This document shows, in pieces, positions 21,762 through 33,414 of a stretch of 64,000 bases of DNA. The position numbers and the translations under genes were made by a program. The first letter of the stretch is position 1. Every line of letters begins with the position of its first letter. This stretch comes from Gigaspora rosea (taxonomy: Eukaryota; Glomeromycota; Glomeromycetes; Diversisporales; Gigasporaceae), in NCBI GenBank assembly GCA_003550325.1, contig QKWP01000636.1, positions 162,727 through 226,726 of the forward strand, read 5' to 3'. Under the pieces are notes generated by a model that was given only the letters and a program-made list of their open reading frames with translations, was not told where the DNA came from and searched no databases.

Positions 21762-23920
21762 GAATTAATTAAATCTACTGAGGAAACCTTAAAAACTATT
21801 AAGCAACAGAAAGATATGGAATGCAATCAAATTAAAATAGATATGGCTAATTGGAGTACATAATTATTCGAACTTACATTAAAAAAATTAATCTGAAATG
21901 GTACTATATATAATCTTATTCATCAGTTAGAAGAAAAGATGGTAAATCATATTCTAACAACGGAGTTGGTGCATAAGCACATATATTCTGGAAAAAGTGA
22001 TTCATACATTTTTCCCATATAGAAATATCTTGAACTTTTGATTTATTAATTATTTTTTTTTTATTGCAGGGCATTGGCTTTTTGAGTCTAGACCCAGGTC
22101 ATGATTCGGAGAGGAGGTAAAGTCTTAAATCTCTGATTCATCATCTAATGACTTGCTTTGCAAGAAATCATCCTCACTAGATAGACTAAAATCTGGGCTA
22201 AAACCTGCAGGAGCATGCTATTCCTCTAATAATACATTATTATCCTTACTAGATGGACTATTGCAAAACAATGACCCTTTAGGTCTAGAAGAATCAGTAG
22301 ATACTTGGACCAAATCTTGCTTGTGAAAAGTTAGATTGATTTCTGGTTTAAATATCTCTCTCTGGGACTTATGTACTGAAAGAGGTATAGTAATTATTTT
22401 ACCTTTATGTATTAGCTTGAATTCACGCTTGACAATAGGCTCCTATCCAGCACGATCAAGCAAAGGAGTGCCTAATAATATCCAAGGTTTATCATCATCC
22501 ATTACTGGAAAATCTTCTGTAATTGTACAACTATTATCTCCATAGCCAAAAGTAATTGGTACATTATAACAAGTTCCAATAGATTCTAAAGAATTATTAC
22601 GCCATTTTACAGAAGGTTTTTTATTTTTGTCAATATTCATTCCTAATAGTTTTGCAAGACCTTTTGATTTAAGAGAGCAGTTTGCTCCACTATCTATTAA
22701 TGCACTAGGTACTTGAATGTTTTTTTCAGATGGTGAAGTAATTTGGCAAGTAATAGTTGCAACATTATTAGGAATAATTTTACGAATAAAATTAATTTCT
22801 ATAGGATTTGGCCATGAAATTTCTGCTTCTGGTTGCATCTCTTCTGGAGCCTTTTGGGATAGTGTATTTGCTTGCTGGGCAGCAATTTGAATTAGATCAG
22901 ATATTGGTTGTAAAATATGAGAAAATACCATAGTAATCTCATTCCAAAACTTTTCTCGTTCCTTGTCTAAGAAATTTGAAGTAAAATGATTTAGAACAGG
23001 ATCTTTTAGTGCAATGAATTCAGCATTAATTATATTATATCCATTAATAGATACTTCTTTAGGTTGTGTACAAGTAAATGAATCAACCATTGATCGTAAA
23101 ATAGCGAAAAATGCATTTAGAGTAATATTATCTGTAGGAATTTTAAGTAACCTAATATCTTTACTGCTCTTTTTATCAGAAGAAGTGTTACTAGATTTTT
23201 TACTAGAAGTTTTTGGTCTAGCAGTTTTGCGCTTCTTTGAGCTTTTGGTATTAGAAAAACTTATTTTTTTTTTTTGTAGCATTGACTTCATATTCATCTG
23301 AATCGCTTTCTGAATTACTAGACTCACTTTCAGATGATTCAGAAGATTCTGATTTGCTTTGTGAATATGACAAGGTATTAGTTTCAAGTTCATTTTCGCT
23401 AGATGTTATATTATCATTTTCACTACTAATAGATTCTGAAGATGATTCATCTGAAATTATATGAGCATTAACATGCTTTGATCGACTTGATGATTTCTTT
23501 TTTTGGGTCTTAGATTTTGATTTTGATTTAGTATTGAGTCAAGAAGATTTAGGCTTGCTAGAAATATTTTTTATAGCTTTAGCGATTTTAGTCTGATTAA
23601 TATGAAGGTCTTCTAATTGTTTACGAATATCTTCAACAGGATCATTATCATAAAAACTATTAGAATCAGGATCAGTATCATCTTTTACAAGGTCATCTAA
23701 GAATAAATCTATATGAATCTTGTCTGCTTTTTCTTTACCAGGACCAGGCTTTTTAGCTAAAGTCTTTTTAGCTCGCTTCATAATCTCTATAAATTGTCTA
23801 ATCGCTTCAGTATTAGAGTCAACTTGAGATACTTGTTTTGGCTTTGCTTCAAAGATGCGCTTCTCTGAGGCTAGACTTTGTTTTTCTCTAGAAGCTATTC
23901 GTTCTTCTACAAGCTTGTCA

Positions 23921-25292
23921 TAGAGATTGGACCCGTTATCTGCTCATCCGGATATCCCTACAGCCAACCCATATCCGGATGCTATAATTGTTTTACGGAT
24001 AAAAACTGTTATCCGCCAGTTCTAAAAGGGTAACCTAACAGGTATCTGCGGATATCTGCGGGTATCAGCAGGTATCCGTGGGTACCCATGGGTCCTGCGG
24101 TTATCCGGGTATTAAAAATTCATTTATAAATCTGCGCAATTATTCGATGATTATTAAAATTTAAAATCTTTTCGCAGTTTTTAAAGCAAATCTGCGAACT
24201 GTAATGATCTTTGCAGACTTACGTACGTACATAACTTACATATTTTTATTTATTTATTTATTTTTTCTTTTAAAGCTTAAAAAAACTAGTAGAAATTTGT
24301 ACCGGGATTTCATAAGTAGTTTTTTTTTTTTTGTTTTTTTTTTTTTTTTCAAACTTCTAACTTTTTTTTTGCTAGAATAAATAGGTTTCTTTTTTTTTTC
24401 TTTGTTTTCTGGAACCGGGTCCCACAAGATAAGTTTTTTTTTTCATTGTTCGCTTGTTTTTTTTTCGTTATTAACGTTATTATTGTTTTTACTTTGTTAT
24501 TAATAGTTTGCTCATATTGTTGGTTTATTGTGACTAGGTTTATTTTCTTCAGATATTGGCGCTATTTCGTTATTTTTGGTGCTTTTCATTTTGTGCTGGT
24601 GCTGTAACTTTCTACGTTTATTACTATTCTTTGGTGTCTTCGTTTATGGTTGTCTTTCTTTTCTCGATATCATATTTTGGTTGTTGATTTCTTGTCGCTG
24701 TTGCTGTGTTATCCTTCGATTAGGTTTCTTGGATAGCGATTGTAGTACGTAGGTTAGGGTAGGGCTAGTAGGGAAGTTAGAGTTAGTAACGAAGTTAGGG
24801 TTAATAGCGCAGTTAAGGTTAATAGCGTAGTTGGGATTTGGATTATTTGGTTAGGGACGCACAGGATTAGTATAAGAGTTAGATGGGTTGGGTAAAGGTA
24901 GTGTAGGACTAGGAAAGATTAAATTAATATATTATGTAAATAAAATATATATGAAATAAATATACAGTATATTTAAAAATAAATATGAAGCAATTCTTTA
25001 TTAACATTAGAATTGTATATTTTAAAATTTTCGCAGATCTGCAAAATTTTTTTCATTGACTAGCAGCAGGGTCGCAGATTTGTGCAGATTTTTAATAATT
25101 GATTATTCTTGTATCCGTAAATTATCCGGTTATCCAAATACCTGTGGGATTATCTGGTATCCATAAGGGTTATCCGGATAACTTAGGGTTTAACCAGTTA
25201 TCTGTAAATTAAAAACTAGCAGTTATCCAGATACAACTTTTACAAAAAGGATACTGATAAATGGATAAGCAGATATCCGGGTCCAAACTCTA
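23921..25292. mobile_element. hAT-type element with TATCCGGATA arrays, perfect 8-bp TSD
   Basis: TIRs TAGAGATTGGACCCG and CGGGTCCAAACTCTA match at 14 of 15 positions. Identical octamers GCTTGTCA flank it (23913-23920, 25293-25300), an exact 8-bp target-site duplication, and TAGAG ends are typical of hAT. Both ends (to ~24120 and from ~25105) are arrays of TATCCGGATA/GGTATCCG-type motifs. The ~1-kb interior is T-rich and non-coding, with TTAGGGTT-like repeats near 24760-24840. It splits the Gag-like region. Confidence 0.85.
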
Positions 25293-26122
25293 GCTTGTCA
25301 ATATCCGCATTAGAATAAAATTGCTGTTGACGCTCTATAGCAGATTTTGGAATAGAATATGCTCCAGATAATTGCTCTGTCTTATATTTTTCGATTTCTT
25401 CGAGTTCTATAAGCAATTCAGATATAGGCCTGTTAATTCCAATCTGTCGAATTTCTAATTGATTATCAGGAGAAATACCACGAATAAATTGTAATCGTAT
25501 TTGTTGTTCATTAATACCAGCAAGCCTAGCAAATTTACGTAACTTGGGCCAACAGGGTCGCTACCTTGAACTGTTGAACCAAAGAGCATTCATTGTTTTT
25601 CTGCAGTAACTGTAGGATAGTTGGTCTTGAACCAGTGTATTGTTTGTCCAAGCATGATTCCATCTACAACTACACTATTGCCTGTATTAGCATTTGGCGC
25701 ATTGGGTAATTGATCTGTTGGGCGCCTATCAGCAAAAGACCAGTCTTCATCAAATACTGTATGAGCTGGAATAACAATATTTCTGGCCTGGCCCACGGCG
25801 CCATGTCTTAAATTCGCTCCAAGTTGTGCTGCTGTTCGTTCTTGAGCCAGAGCTAAAGTAGCTTGTCCAGTATTATCTAATAAATTTCTCAATTCCCAAT
25901 TTTTTCTTTGAAGAGATCTTTCATACCAATCTTTAGCATCACCCTTGAGACATATTTCAAAAAGACCATGTGCTCGTATTCTGTGAGCATGTCCAGCTAA
26001 TACATTAATTCCTACAGCCACAAGATATGAGCGAAAAGAATCAATAAATTCTTCTGGATCCTCATCGGATAGCCATAAAAATTTGGAGGTGGGTATCCTG
26101 CCATTCCTCTATATTGGTTATT

Positions 26123-26782
26123 TATCCCTTAGTTTGTACTACTTTGCAGGCAAATTTGCTTGTATAATTACTATAAATATACCTCTGATCTAATTTTTAA
26201 TCATTTAAAATATTTAAATAAAATTTGGTATTATAATTTTTAATAACAAGAATTATATTTTTGAATTATTTAAATTTATATTATAAGACAAAAAGTTTAT
26301 GTTGCTTATAAGCTGAAAATATTAAATTTTAAAGAAATTTTTAAACCAAAAAAATATTTTACAATATCTTGGAGAATTCTTTAAATATTGGTTTTAAAAA
26401 TATAGTTTCTAATACTATATTGTAGTTTGTATAAAGGATGTCAACTTTTATTATTTGACTTTATATGATTTACTTGTAAAAATTAAGACTTGTATTAGAA
26501 GTGAAAATTTTTTTTATAGACGGGAACATATAAAATTTGAGAAAACCTAAAGAAAAATTTCTATAGTAAAAGTTCCAAAACAAAAACTTTAAACTTTTAT
26601 TACGCCAAAGTTTTTTAATAATTTTAAAAAAATTTTATAATAAAGTTGATAAACAGAACTAATATTATATTTTTTTACTTAGAAAGTATATAGCTAAAAT
26701 TAATATTTAAGGTTTTATTTAAAAAATTTAAAATTTTAAAATTTTCGCAGGCAAATATGCCTGCATAACAAATTAAGGGATA
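26123..26782. mobile_element. MITE with TATCCCTTA ends, ~660 bp
   Basis: The left TATCCCTTAGTTTGT and right CAAATTAAGGGATA are inverted, and a second inverted block (GCAGGCAAATTTGC versus GCAGGCAAATATGCCTGC) lies just inside. Flanks GGTTATT and GGTTGATT suggest a decayed 7-8-bp duplication. AT-rich, non-coding; interrupts the Gag-like gene. Confidence 0.65.
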
Positions 26783-27930
26783 GGTTGATTATTCTGAAGT
26801 ACAAAAATTTGCTGATTCAAATTATTAATTAATTGTTCTGAATTTCGTGCTCGAGTTTTCCACTTACTCCACTTGTTGTTCAGTTGAACATCAGCAAGTA
26901 ATAAATCATTTTCTAGAGTCTTGCATTTATTTTTCCATTTAGTGTATTGATTTTTTGTAAGATTTAAGAAGTGCGTAGTAATTGCCTCATTCATCTTATA
27001 TTCTTGTAGTTGCTGATAGGTTCGTCTATTTTTGAATCCCAATACAAATTTTTCTAGAAGCAATTTTGATATTTGTCTTTTTTGTATACAGATTGTAATT
27101 CGACCATCAAGCTCTCGAGATTTAAATATATTATGTTGAGTTCTGTGGGCCTCATAAGTCTGGTGAAGAAGATCATAGTCATTTTGAAGTGTGGCTAACT
27201 GGGTTTGTGAATCGACAAACTGGGTCTGTGAATTGGTTAACTAGGTTTGCAAATTTATTAACTGGGCTGCAAATTTGCTACTCGATTTTCAGCATTAATT
27301 GCTCGAGCATTTGCTCATGGATATATTTGTAGTACCAATCTCTCAACCTATTTCCGGCATCAGAAATTATATTAAGATAATCTTCAATGCCATTTATTGT
27401 AGGTGCTGTTGTAATTGGACTCTGAAAATATTGTCTAATGTTATCAATCTCTCGCCGGATTCTATTATTTTGAATCGTGGCTTGATTTTCAGGAAGAGAT
27501 AATGTTCGGGAGGATCCTGGTAGTTGTGCCATTTCTATAGTATTATTGGAATTTTTATTTCTAAGAAATGTTCCTTCAGATCTATTCAAAACAAGTATTT
27601 TTTCATTAAGCTTGTCTATTTCATTCTGAAAAAATTCTAACTGCTTTTCTAAATAATCTATATAATTTTCTCGCTTTTCAGATTCTTTAAATACATTTTT
27701 TAACTGTTTTATAAGATTAGAAATTTCTGATCTCAATGGGTCTAGCTCCTCATCCCGAATTGAGATTTCTTTTTCAAAATAATTAATATAATCCTCTTTT
27801 GTAACAAGATCCTGTTGTAATTTGCAGATTCGATCTTGTATTGCTAATAAATCGCTTTTAAATTGATTAATTTTACTAGATAATATATTTTCTAGCAATG
27901 CCATCTTTTTTTAAACTATAATAAGAAAAG

Positions 27931-29037
27931 ATGTTATCTATTCCTATTATTCATGTAGATTCTGAAAAAGCTTGTGAATTAGATATATCTATTGCTTTGT
28001 GTAAGATTTATTATCAACCTAATGGTTATCAAAGAACTGCAAAAAAATTGTATGAAGCTTCTCTAAAGGCTGGGTTCGACTTTGTTAGGATGAAGTACGT
28101 GATTGGCTTGAAAAACAAGCTTTATTTCAAATTCATAAGCCATCTCCAAGGTATATTCCCCGAGTTTCATTTAATACAATTCAAATTCCTAATGAATGTC
28201 ATCAAGCTGATATTCTCTATATGCCTTATAATAAAATTGGAAAAATAACCTATATGTTTTGTCTTAATGTTGTAGATATTGCTTCTAGGTATAAAGCATC
28301 AGTTCCAATTGGAGGTATTATTCTCAATATCGAAGATTTTGATCTAAAAAATATTTTAATTTTGAAAGCTGTTGCTATAGCATTTAAAAAAATCTTTAAT
28401 GATCCCAAGTGTCCACTTACTTACCCTAAATTATTGTTAACCGATAAGAGTTCAGAATTTAAAGGGGATTGTAAAAGACTGATAAAAAAGCATGGTGTAA
28501 AAATTCAAAAAGCTAATTCTAAACGTACTATGGGAATTGTTGAAAGATATAACCGAACTTTAGCAGAAAGACTATTTCGAATACAAGATGCATCAGATTT
28601 GCTATTGCCAATATCTGAAAGGTCTAGGGCTTGGATGAAAAATCTTCCAATTATTGTTAAAGAACTCAATAATTCTGTAACTAAATTAATTGGCATGGCT
28701 CCTGCTAAAGCTATAAAATGAAAAAGGTTATTTCATCATTTTCTAAAATACGCAATGGACCCATGGGCTTTGAAGAATCCAAGCTATCATATAATACCCC
28801 TGTAAGATATTTACTTGAACCTGGTGAGCTTGAAGATGGGAATAGACGTAGTACTGATTGCAATTTTTCACCTTCTATTTATTTTATTAAACAATCTTTA
28901 GTACAAAAAAATCAACCAGTATTGTATTGAATTGAAGATATTAATGGAAATGGGCCAAAATAGTCTTTTGTCAGAGAAGAGCTTTTACCGGTAATTGTCC
29001 CTCCTAATACAGAATTGCCACCTAAATGGGTACTTAT
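27931..29037 (+). pseudogene. rve-type integrase of the Polinton-like element
   Basis: Blocks in order: an N-terminal helical region (YYQPNGYQRTAKKLYE); the first catalytic Asp region (ECHQADILYMP, ~28205); a strand-rich stretch (MFCLNVVDIASRYK); the second Asp block (LLLTDKSSEFKGD, ~28440); the catalytic Glu block (GIVERYNRTLAERLF, ~28540); and a basic C-terminal SH3/chromo-like tail (28730-29030). The D,D-35-E arrangement catalyses strand transfer of the element ends. The longest open part is 28221-28721. Divergent from the coiled-coil gene at 27904, with only ~26 bp between start regions. Broken in a few places. Confidence 0.8.
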
Positions 29038-29499
29038 GAATAAAGAAAGTCTTCTGTTTCTTCATCAATTTGGGTTTCTTTAATGAAATGATCTCTAGCT
29101 AATTTGTAATATAATTTATATAGTTCCATAATAGAAGTTAATATCTTTGGGTCTCGCTTATAAAATTCTTTGTAGTTATTCATAGTTTTATTATATTTAT
29201 TTTCATTAGGGAATATGATCTGGGCTAAGTTTTTTATATATTCATTAGGATCCTCAGTCTGACGTAATTTCTTAATTCTTTCTTTATAGTTTTGCATAAA
29301 CTTGCTGTTTTTTGGTTTTTTTATAGTAAATTCCAGCTTTGACTACATTAATTAAAGCTTGCTCAACTTCTTTGTATGTGGGTTTGGTTTCAGTTATTTG
29401 AATTTCAGCTAAGATTCTGACCTTATCAATTATTTGATTTTTAGCTAAAGATCTGGCCTTATCAGATACTTGATCAATATTTTTATTAGTAGATGTCAT
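29034..29499 (-). CDS. Two overlapping small hypothetical frames
   Basis: 29284-29499 (71 residues, MTSTNKNIDQVSDKARSL ... VYAKL) and 29034-29297 (87 residues, MQNYKERIKKLRQTEDPNEY ...) overlap by 14 bp in different frames on the minus strand. Both are Lys/Glu/Tyr-rich and helical, without motifs. The junction could be a natural overlap or decay. The gene faces the integrase tail to tail. Confidence 0.35.
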
Positions 29500-29531
29500 T
29501 TGAATATGTGATATGTTTTGATTATCTAAAG

Positions 29532-30138
29532 TTTTGTATATGGGTGCTGGTATTCCGTTGTTTGTATTAATATACTAGATCTTTTTGTTTAAATTAAAAT
29601 TTTTATATTTATATACCATGATAGGTGAATATATTTGTACTTATTTACTCAGAACTGGAGTTATTTGTGGACGTACTTGCCGTCGGCCTGAAGGGTGCTA
29701 TGAACATTGGAAGGCTAGAAAGCGTTTTTCTTGTAAGGTTTGTAATAAACCAACTAGCTCAGAACCTGGCCTTTGCAGAAAACATGCTAATAGTTATTAT
29801 GTTACCCAATATATTAATAGGCTTCAGGAAAAGGCCCAGAAGCTTCTACTTTATAAAAATTGATAGGATTATTGTGCCAAAATGATGACGCAAACACAAA
29901 TTTATCATCATTCGAGCGACGACACAAATACAAATTTATACCTACTATGACAAAATGATATCCTTTTTGATATGAATTTGGGTAAATAAATGTGTTCTAG
30001 CTATATAAAAATTTACACCAAGCTATAGTATATAAAAGTGCTATAAAATATAGCAGGATGACGATTAAAAAGATTTTTAAACTTCATTTATATAGAGGTG
30101 TAGAAAAAGTGTCCTAGAACTCCCTTTTTGCCACTACT
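29532..30138. repeat. Right TIR of the Polinton-like element
   Basis: Inverted copy of 2451-3056, starting TTTTGTATATGGGTGCTGGT and ending TTTTTGCCACTAC. It contains the second copy of the Cys-rich gene on the plus strand. Confidence 0.9.
29618..29863 (+). CDS. TIR-embedded small Cys-rich protein, right copy
   Basis: 81 residues, MIGEYICTYLL to AQKLLLYKN, with the same cysteine pattern as the left copy (CGRTC, GCYEHW, CKVCNKP, GLCRKH) and only a handful of substitutions. Both copies being open while much of the element is decayed suggests either selection until late or homogenisation between TIRs. Transcription runs outward, towards the element end. Confidence 0.6.
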   Translation: MIGEYICTYLLRTGVICGRTCRRPEGCYEHWKARKRFSCKVCNKPTSSEPGLCRKHANSYYVTQYINRLQEKAQKLLLYKN

Positions 30139-31934
30139 TTTGTGCACTTAACTTGTTAAAATTTTATGTGCATAAAAATATATATGTGCACATGTGCATC
30201 GTGTGTATGCCAATTTTAAACACTGGTCAGGAGGAATGATGTAATGAAATTTCTTTCTAGAACATCCTTTTAGGCATATAGATTTTTCTTTTTTTTTTTA
30301 TAGTATATAGTATAAGGTGTTTCCTTGTACAATACTATATAATTTTTATAGTTCTTGTATAGGCATTAATAGTGCTATCATGTATTTCTTTCTTTTTGCT
30401 TTTTTCTTCTTTCTTTTCAGTTTTTTCTTTTTGTTTGAACTTGGTTTGTTGTTTAGGTAGTATTTGGTATTCCCCATTTTATTTTTCCTTTTATATAGTT
30501 CTTCTTACTTGTTGTAGTTTTTTTTTGTAGTAGGTTCTTTTTACTAGAAAGGTTAGGAGAAAAAAGTTTAAATGAAGGCAATCTTGATATGGTTAGCATG
30601 TGTTAGCTAGTGATAGAAGGGAACATATTCTCAGTAAGTTGAGAATCCGAATTGAGGCAAAATTTGCTAGGTGGGTCACACTTGGATAAAATTGGGTAAG
30701 CTTTCTGTTAGAGTAAAATGTATGTACACACAAACGCAGTTGTATAATATAGTCTACAGACACAAAGAACAGAATTGCTAAAGTTAAAAAAAAATTATTA
30801 CTATATTTAGTAATTCTAGTTTATTATAAAACTATATTAAAATTTAGAAAACTGATCAAATGTAAAAATTTAAAATTTTATTTAAACTTAATTATTTTAT
30901 ATGGTAGGCCATTGTATTATTGTCAAAAATTTTTAATAAATTAAGTCTATTATTTTTTAATAATTTTATTAATAAAATTATACAAAATGCTATGATTCTC
31001 TAAATTTTACTAATTGATTCTAAATTTGTGCTCTAAATAAATGTTGTAATATTCAGACTCAGACTAGTTTGCGAACTTCAAACTCAGATTCTGATCAGAC
31101 TCAAACTTGACTAAAAGTTTGAAATATAAAATTTTGAGTCCAGTTTGAAATCAGACCAGTCTCAAACTTAACAAAATCTGGTCCATTTTTGGGTTTGCAT
31201 AAGTATTATATTTTTGTATATTTTTATAAAAAGAATTTCTTTTTAGCTATATTTTTTATTTTTTAAAAACTTGTTAATTATTTGTTGATTTAAGATGTTC
31301 TGCACTGTAGTAATACTAAAATATCACTTCACTTGATTAATGCAAAGTAAAGATTGATTAAAATAAAATTTATTAATAATAAATTTTTTAAAAATTAGCC
31401 AATAACCAAAGACCAAAACATGTGACTTGTCCATTTTTCATTAATTATTTAACATATTATATAAAAATTAAATATATTTAAAGTAGTATAAATCAAAAAT
31501 ATTTAATAATTATTTTCAAAATAAAGCTGCTAAGTTGTAACAAATTATCTTGGCTACAATCTAGCCTTTCTGTTTTTTTTTATATCTTTTCTGTATCATG
31601 AGCTGTTAATTTTTGAAATTATTTTAGTCTTTAGGTGTAGAATTTTAAATTTTATAATTACATTTGGTAAAGTTATTTCCAAAGTATAATTTAAACCAAA
31701 GTTTGAGCTGATAAGTTTTAATCGCATTCTTGGAGAAATATATTTTATTTCAAAAATTAAATTACTTTAAAATTCTTGAGTTGTAATATATAAAAATTGC
31801 AATGAATTTATGAAATATCCTAAAATTGAAAAAATTTTGATACCTATAAATATAGATTTTGGCTGAGATAATAAAAGTTTCCCAAATTAAGGTGCGTAAT
31901 TATAATAAACTTATATGTCTAACAAGGGCGGGGA
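30139..31934. other. Non-coding flank with a degenerate GACTCAAAC array
   Basis: No gene. 31045-31190 is a run of CAGACTCAAACTT-type motifs resembling the terminal arrays of E3 (16402-19174), probably a decayed relative. 30243-30262 is a 20-bp exact inverted match to 2-21. The remainder is A/T-rich with many homopolymer tracts. Confidence 0.5.
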
Positions 31935-32165
31935 AGATGGGTTAGCTATAGAATTACTGAGTTACGGCAATTACATTTAATTGCCGTAAATATTATAAAT
32001 GCATAAATGTCGTAATTCCGTAATGTCGTAATGCTGTAATGTCGTAATGCCGCAAATTCCGTAATTCCGTAATGCTGTAATGCTGTAATGCTGTAATGCT
32101 GTAACGCCGTAATGCTGAAATGCCGCGTTGACACAACTGTAATACTATAACACTATAATATTATA
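31935..32165. repeat. GTAATGC(T/C) minisatellite-like array
   Basis: About twenty degenerate copies of the nonamer GTAATGC(T/C)(G) with CCGTAATTC variants, in one orientation over most of the tract, fading into TATAATG-type repeats on the right. The same motif occurs inverted at the ends of 37028-38755. Confidence 0.75.
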
Positions 32166-33414
32166 ATGTTATAATTAACTGAGACACAAACCAGAAACTA
32201 TGTTGTTATTTTCCATAAGCATTCATTCACATTAATTAGTCAAGTGTAAAAAATTTGTATGACCATTAATGAACTAGATAAAGTTAGAATTGGAAAAGAA
32301 GAGTTTGGTTCTATGACATTGTTTGATGATTGCGAAAGCTGATGGTAATGAGTTAATTATGTAAGAACATATAAACTATCTAGTAATTACAACTGTCCTT
32401 AAGTGAAAAATAGAAAGTTTCATGAATCATTAATAATACTTCTTTACTGTTTGTTTGCTTTTCATATTTGTCATTTACTGTGCTACAACAAATTCAATTA
32501 AAAAATCATGTTTATGAAGACTTGTGAGAGTAATGTTACATGCTGTTATTGTAATTTGACAATGGCATATCTAATCAATTAGCTCGCTAAAACTGTTCTC
32601 AAACAATGACTTATAGAATGGTCTAATTGGCCAAAAAAATAAATCACGATAATCGTTTGTCAAAATAAAACCTAGACCTGACAAAACCCATTTTTTCATA
32701 GTCGTTACATATAAAGTACTAAATCAACGTAACTACAATATATAAAATTTAATTTGGGGGACCAAATCCTCGGATTTGGTGACCTAAATTTCATAAATTC
32801 GTCGTGCTGATAAAGCATCTTTGCAAGAAAAAAACCCACAAATTTATTTGACTTTTAAAAACGTAGTATGAAAATAATAATTATATTATAATGCGCTATA
32901 TAGATAAAGAATATAAATTACTTTTAATTTATCTATATTTGTCATATACATTGGATGCATGAATTGATGATATCGGCATTGTAAAGATTCATATTGTACA
33001 TGCAATCTCATTAAAATAACCAAAGCCATTTCTTAAAAGAATGTAAAATTTTAACGCGAGCCTCATTTCTAATTTAGTAATTTTGTCAACAAGATACGTA
33101 AACAAGTTGGAGACGATAATTTTGTATATAAGGGATGACCAATGACTTTTCTTTACAAGTCTTTTTGAATATATTTTTTACTCTTGTATAATTTATATAA
33201 TTCAAAGATGAATTGAATACATTAAAATAAATGGCACAAAATTTATAAAAAATTGGGTTCGACAAAATTCAGTTGAAAAATAACATTTATAACACTTTAA
33301 TTTAAAGATACTAAGTAAAAAATACACATTGATTTGATCATTTACATATCATTGAAAATATATTTAAAATTGAAAAACTTACAAAAAATTTGAAAGACAA
33401 AAACTAGCTATTGA
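32166..33414. other. Intergenic, 3' of the membrane-protein gene
   Basis: No gene or clear repeat. A short palindrome CCAAATCCTCGGATTTGG lies at ~32762-32779. The right end should hold the 3' UTR of the minus-strand gene that stops at 33415. Confidence 0.4.

Larger units (their letters stand above)
22300..27904 (-). pseudogene. Coiled-coil / Gag-like / retropepsin gene region
   Basis: Minus-strand parts in order: a 208-residue coiled-coil block (27278-27904); a second coil block (26773-27063); a Gag-like block with EEFIDSF, FEICLKGDAKDWYERSL (25590-26060), typical of retrotransposon Gag capsid domains; helical LEIRQIGINRPISELL (25310-25530); a Lys/Asp-rich block (23539-23781); and a Lys/Ser-rich region leading to a retropepsin domain (22443-23393) with ALIDSGANCSL (active-site D-S-G) and WILLGTPLLDRAG. 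Gag forms a shell and the protease matures it. The region is broken in several places and holds two insertions (23921-25292, 26123-26782). Whether it is native to the element or acquired from an LTR relative is open. Confidence 0.65.
2451..30138. mobile_element. Fossil Polinton/Maverick-like element, ~27.7 kb
   Basis: Bounded by TIRs of ~605 bp (2451-3056 and 29532-30138) that are inverted copies. Parts seen: a Cys-rich gene inside each TIR; family-B DNA polymerase on plus (2969-9311); a retropepsin-like gene on minus (9416-10048); coiled-coil and small genes; a coiled-coil/Gag-like/protease gene on minus (about 22300-27904); an rve integrase on plus (27931-29030). PolB plus a retroviral-type integrase and long TIRs define Polintons. 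I saw no double-jelly-roll capsid gene or packaging ATPase. The element is broken: PolB alone has roughly ten breaks, and the whole has been entered by at least eight smaller elements. The TIRs are still over 90 percent alike by eye, so it is moderately old rather than ancient. Confidence 0.8.

Noticed and set aside
22336-23464. Plus-strand frames at 22336-22545, 23014-23301 and 23282-23464
   Set aside because: Antisense to the retropepsin/Lys-Ser-rich region, which has recognisable motifs on the minus strand.
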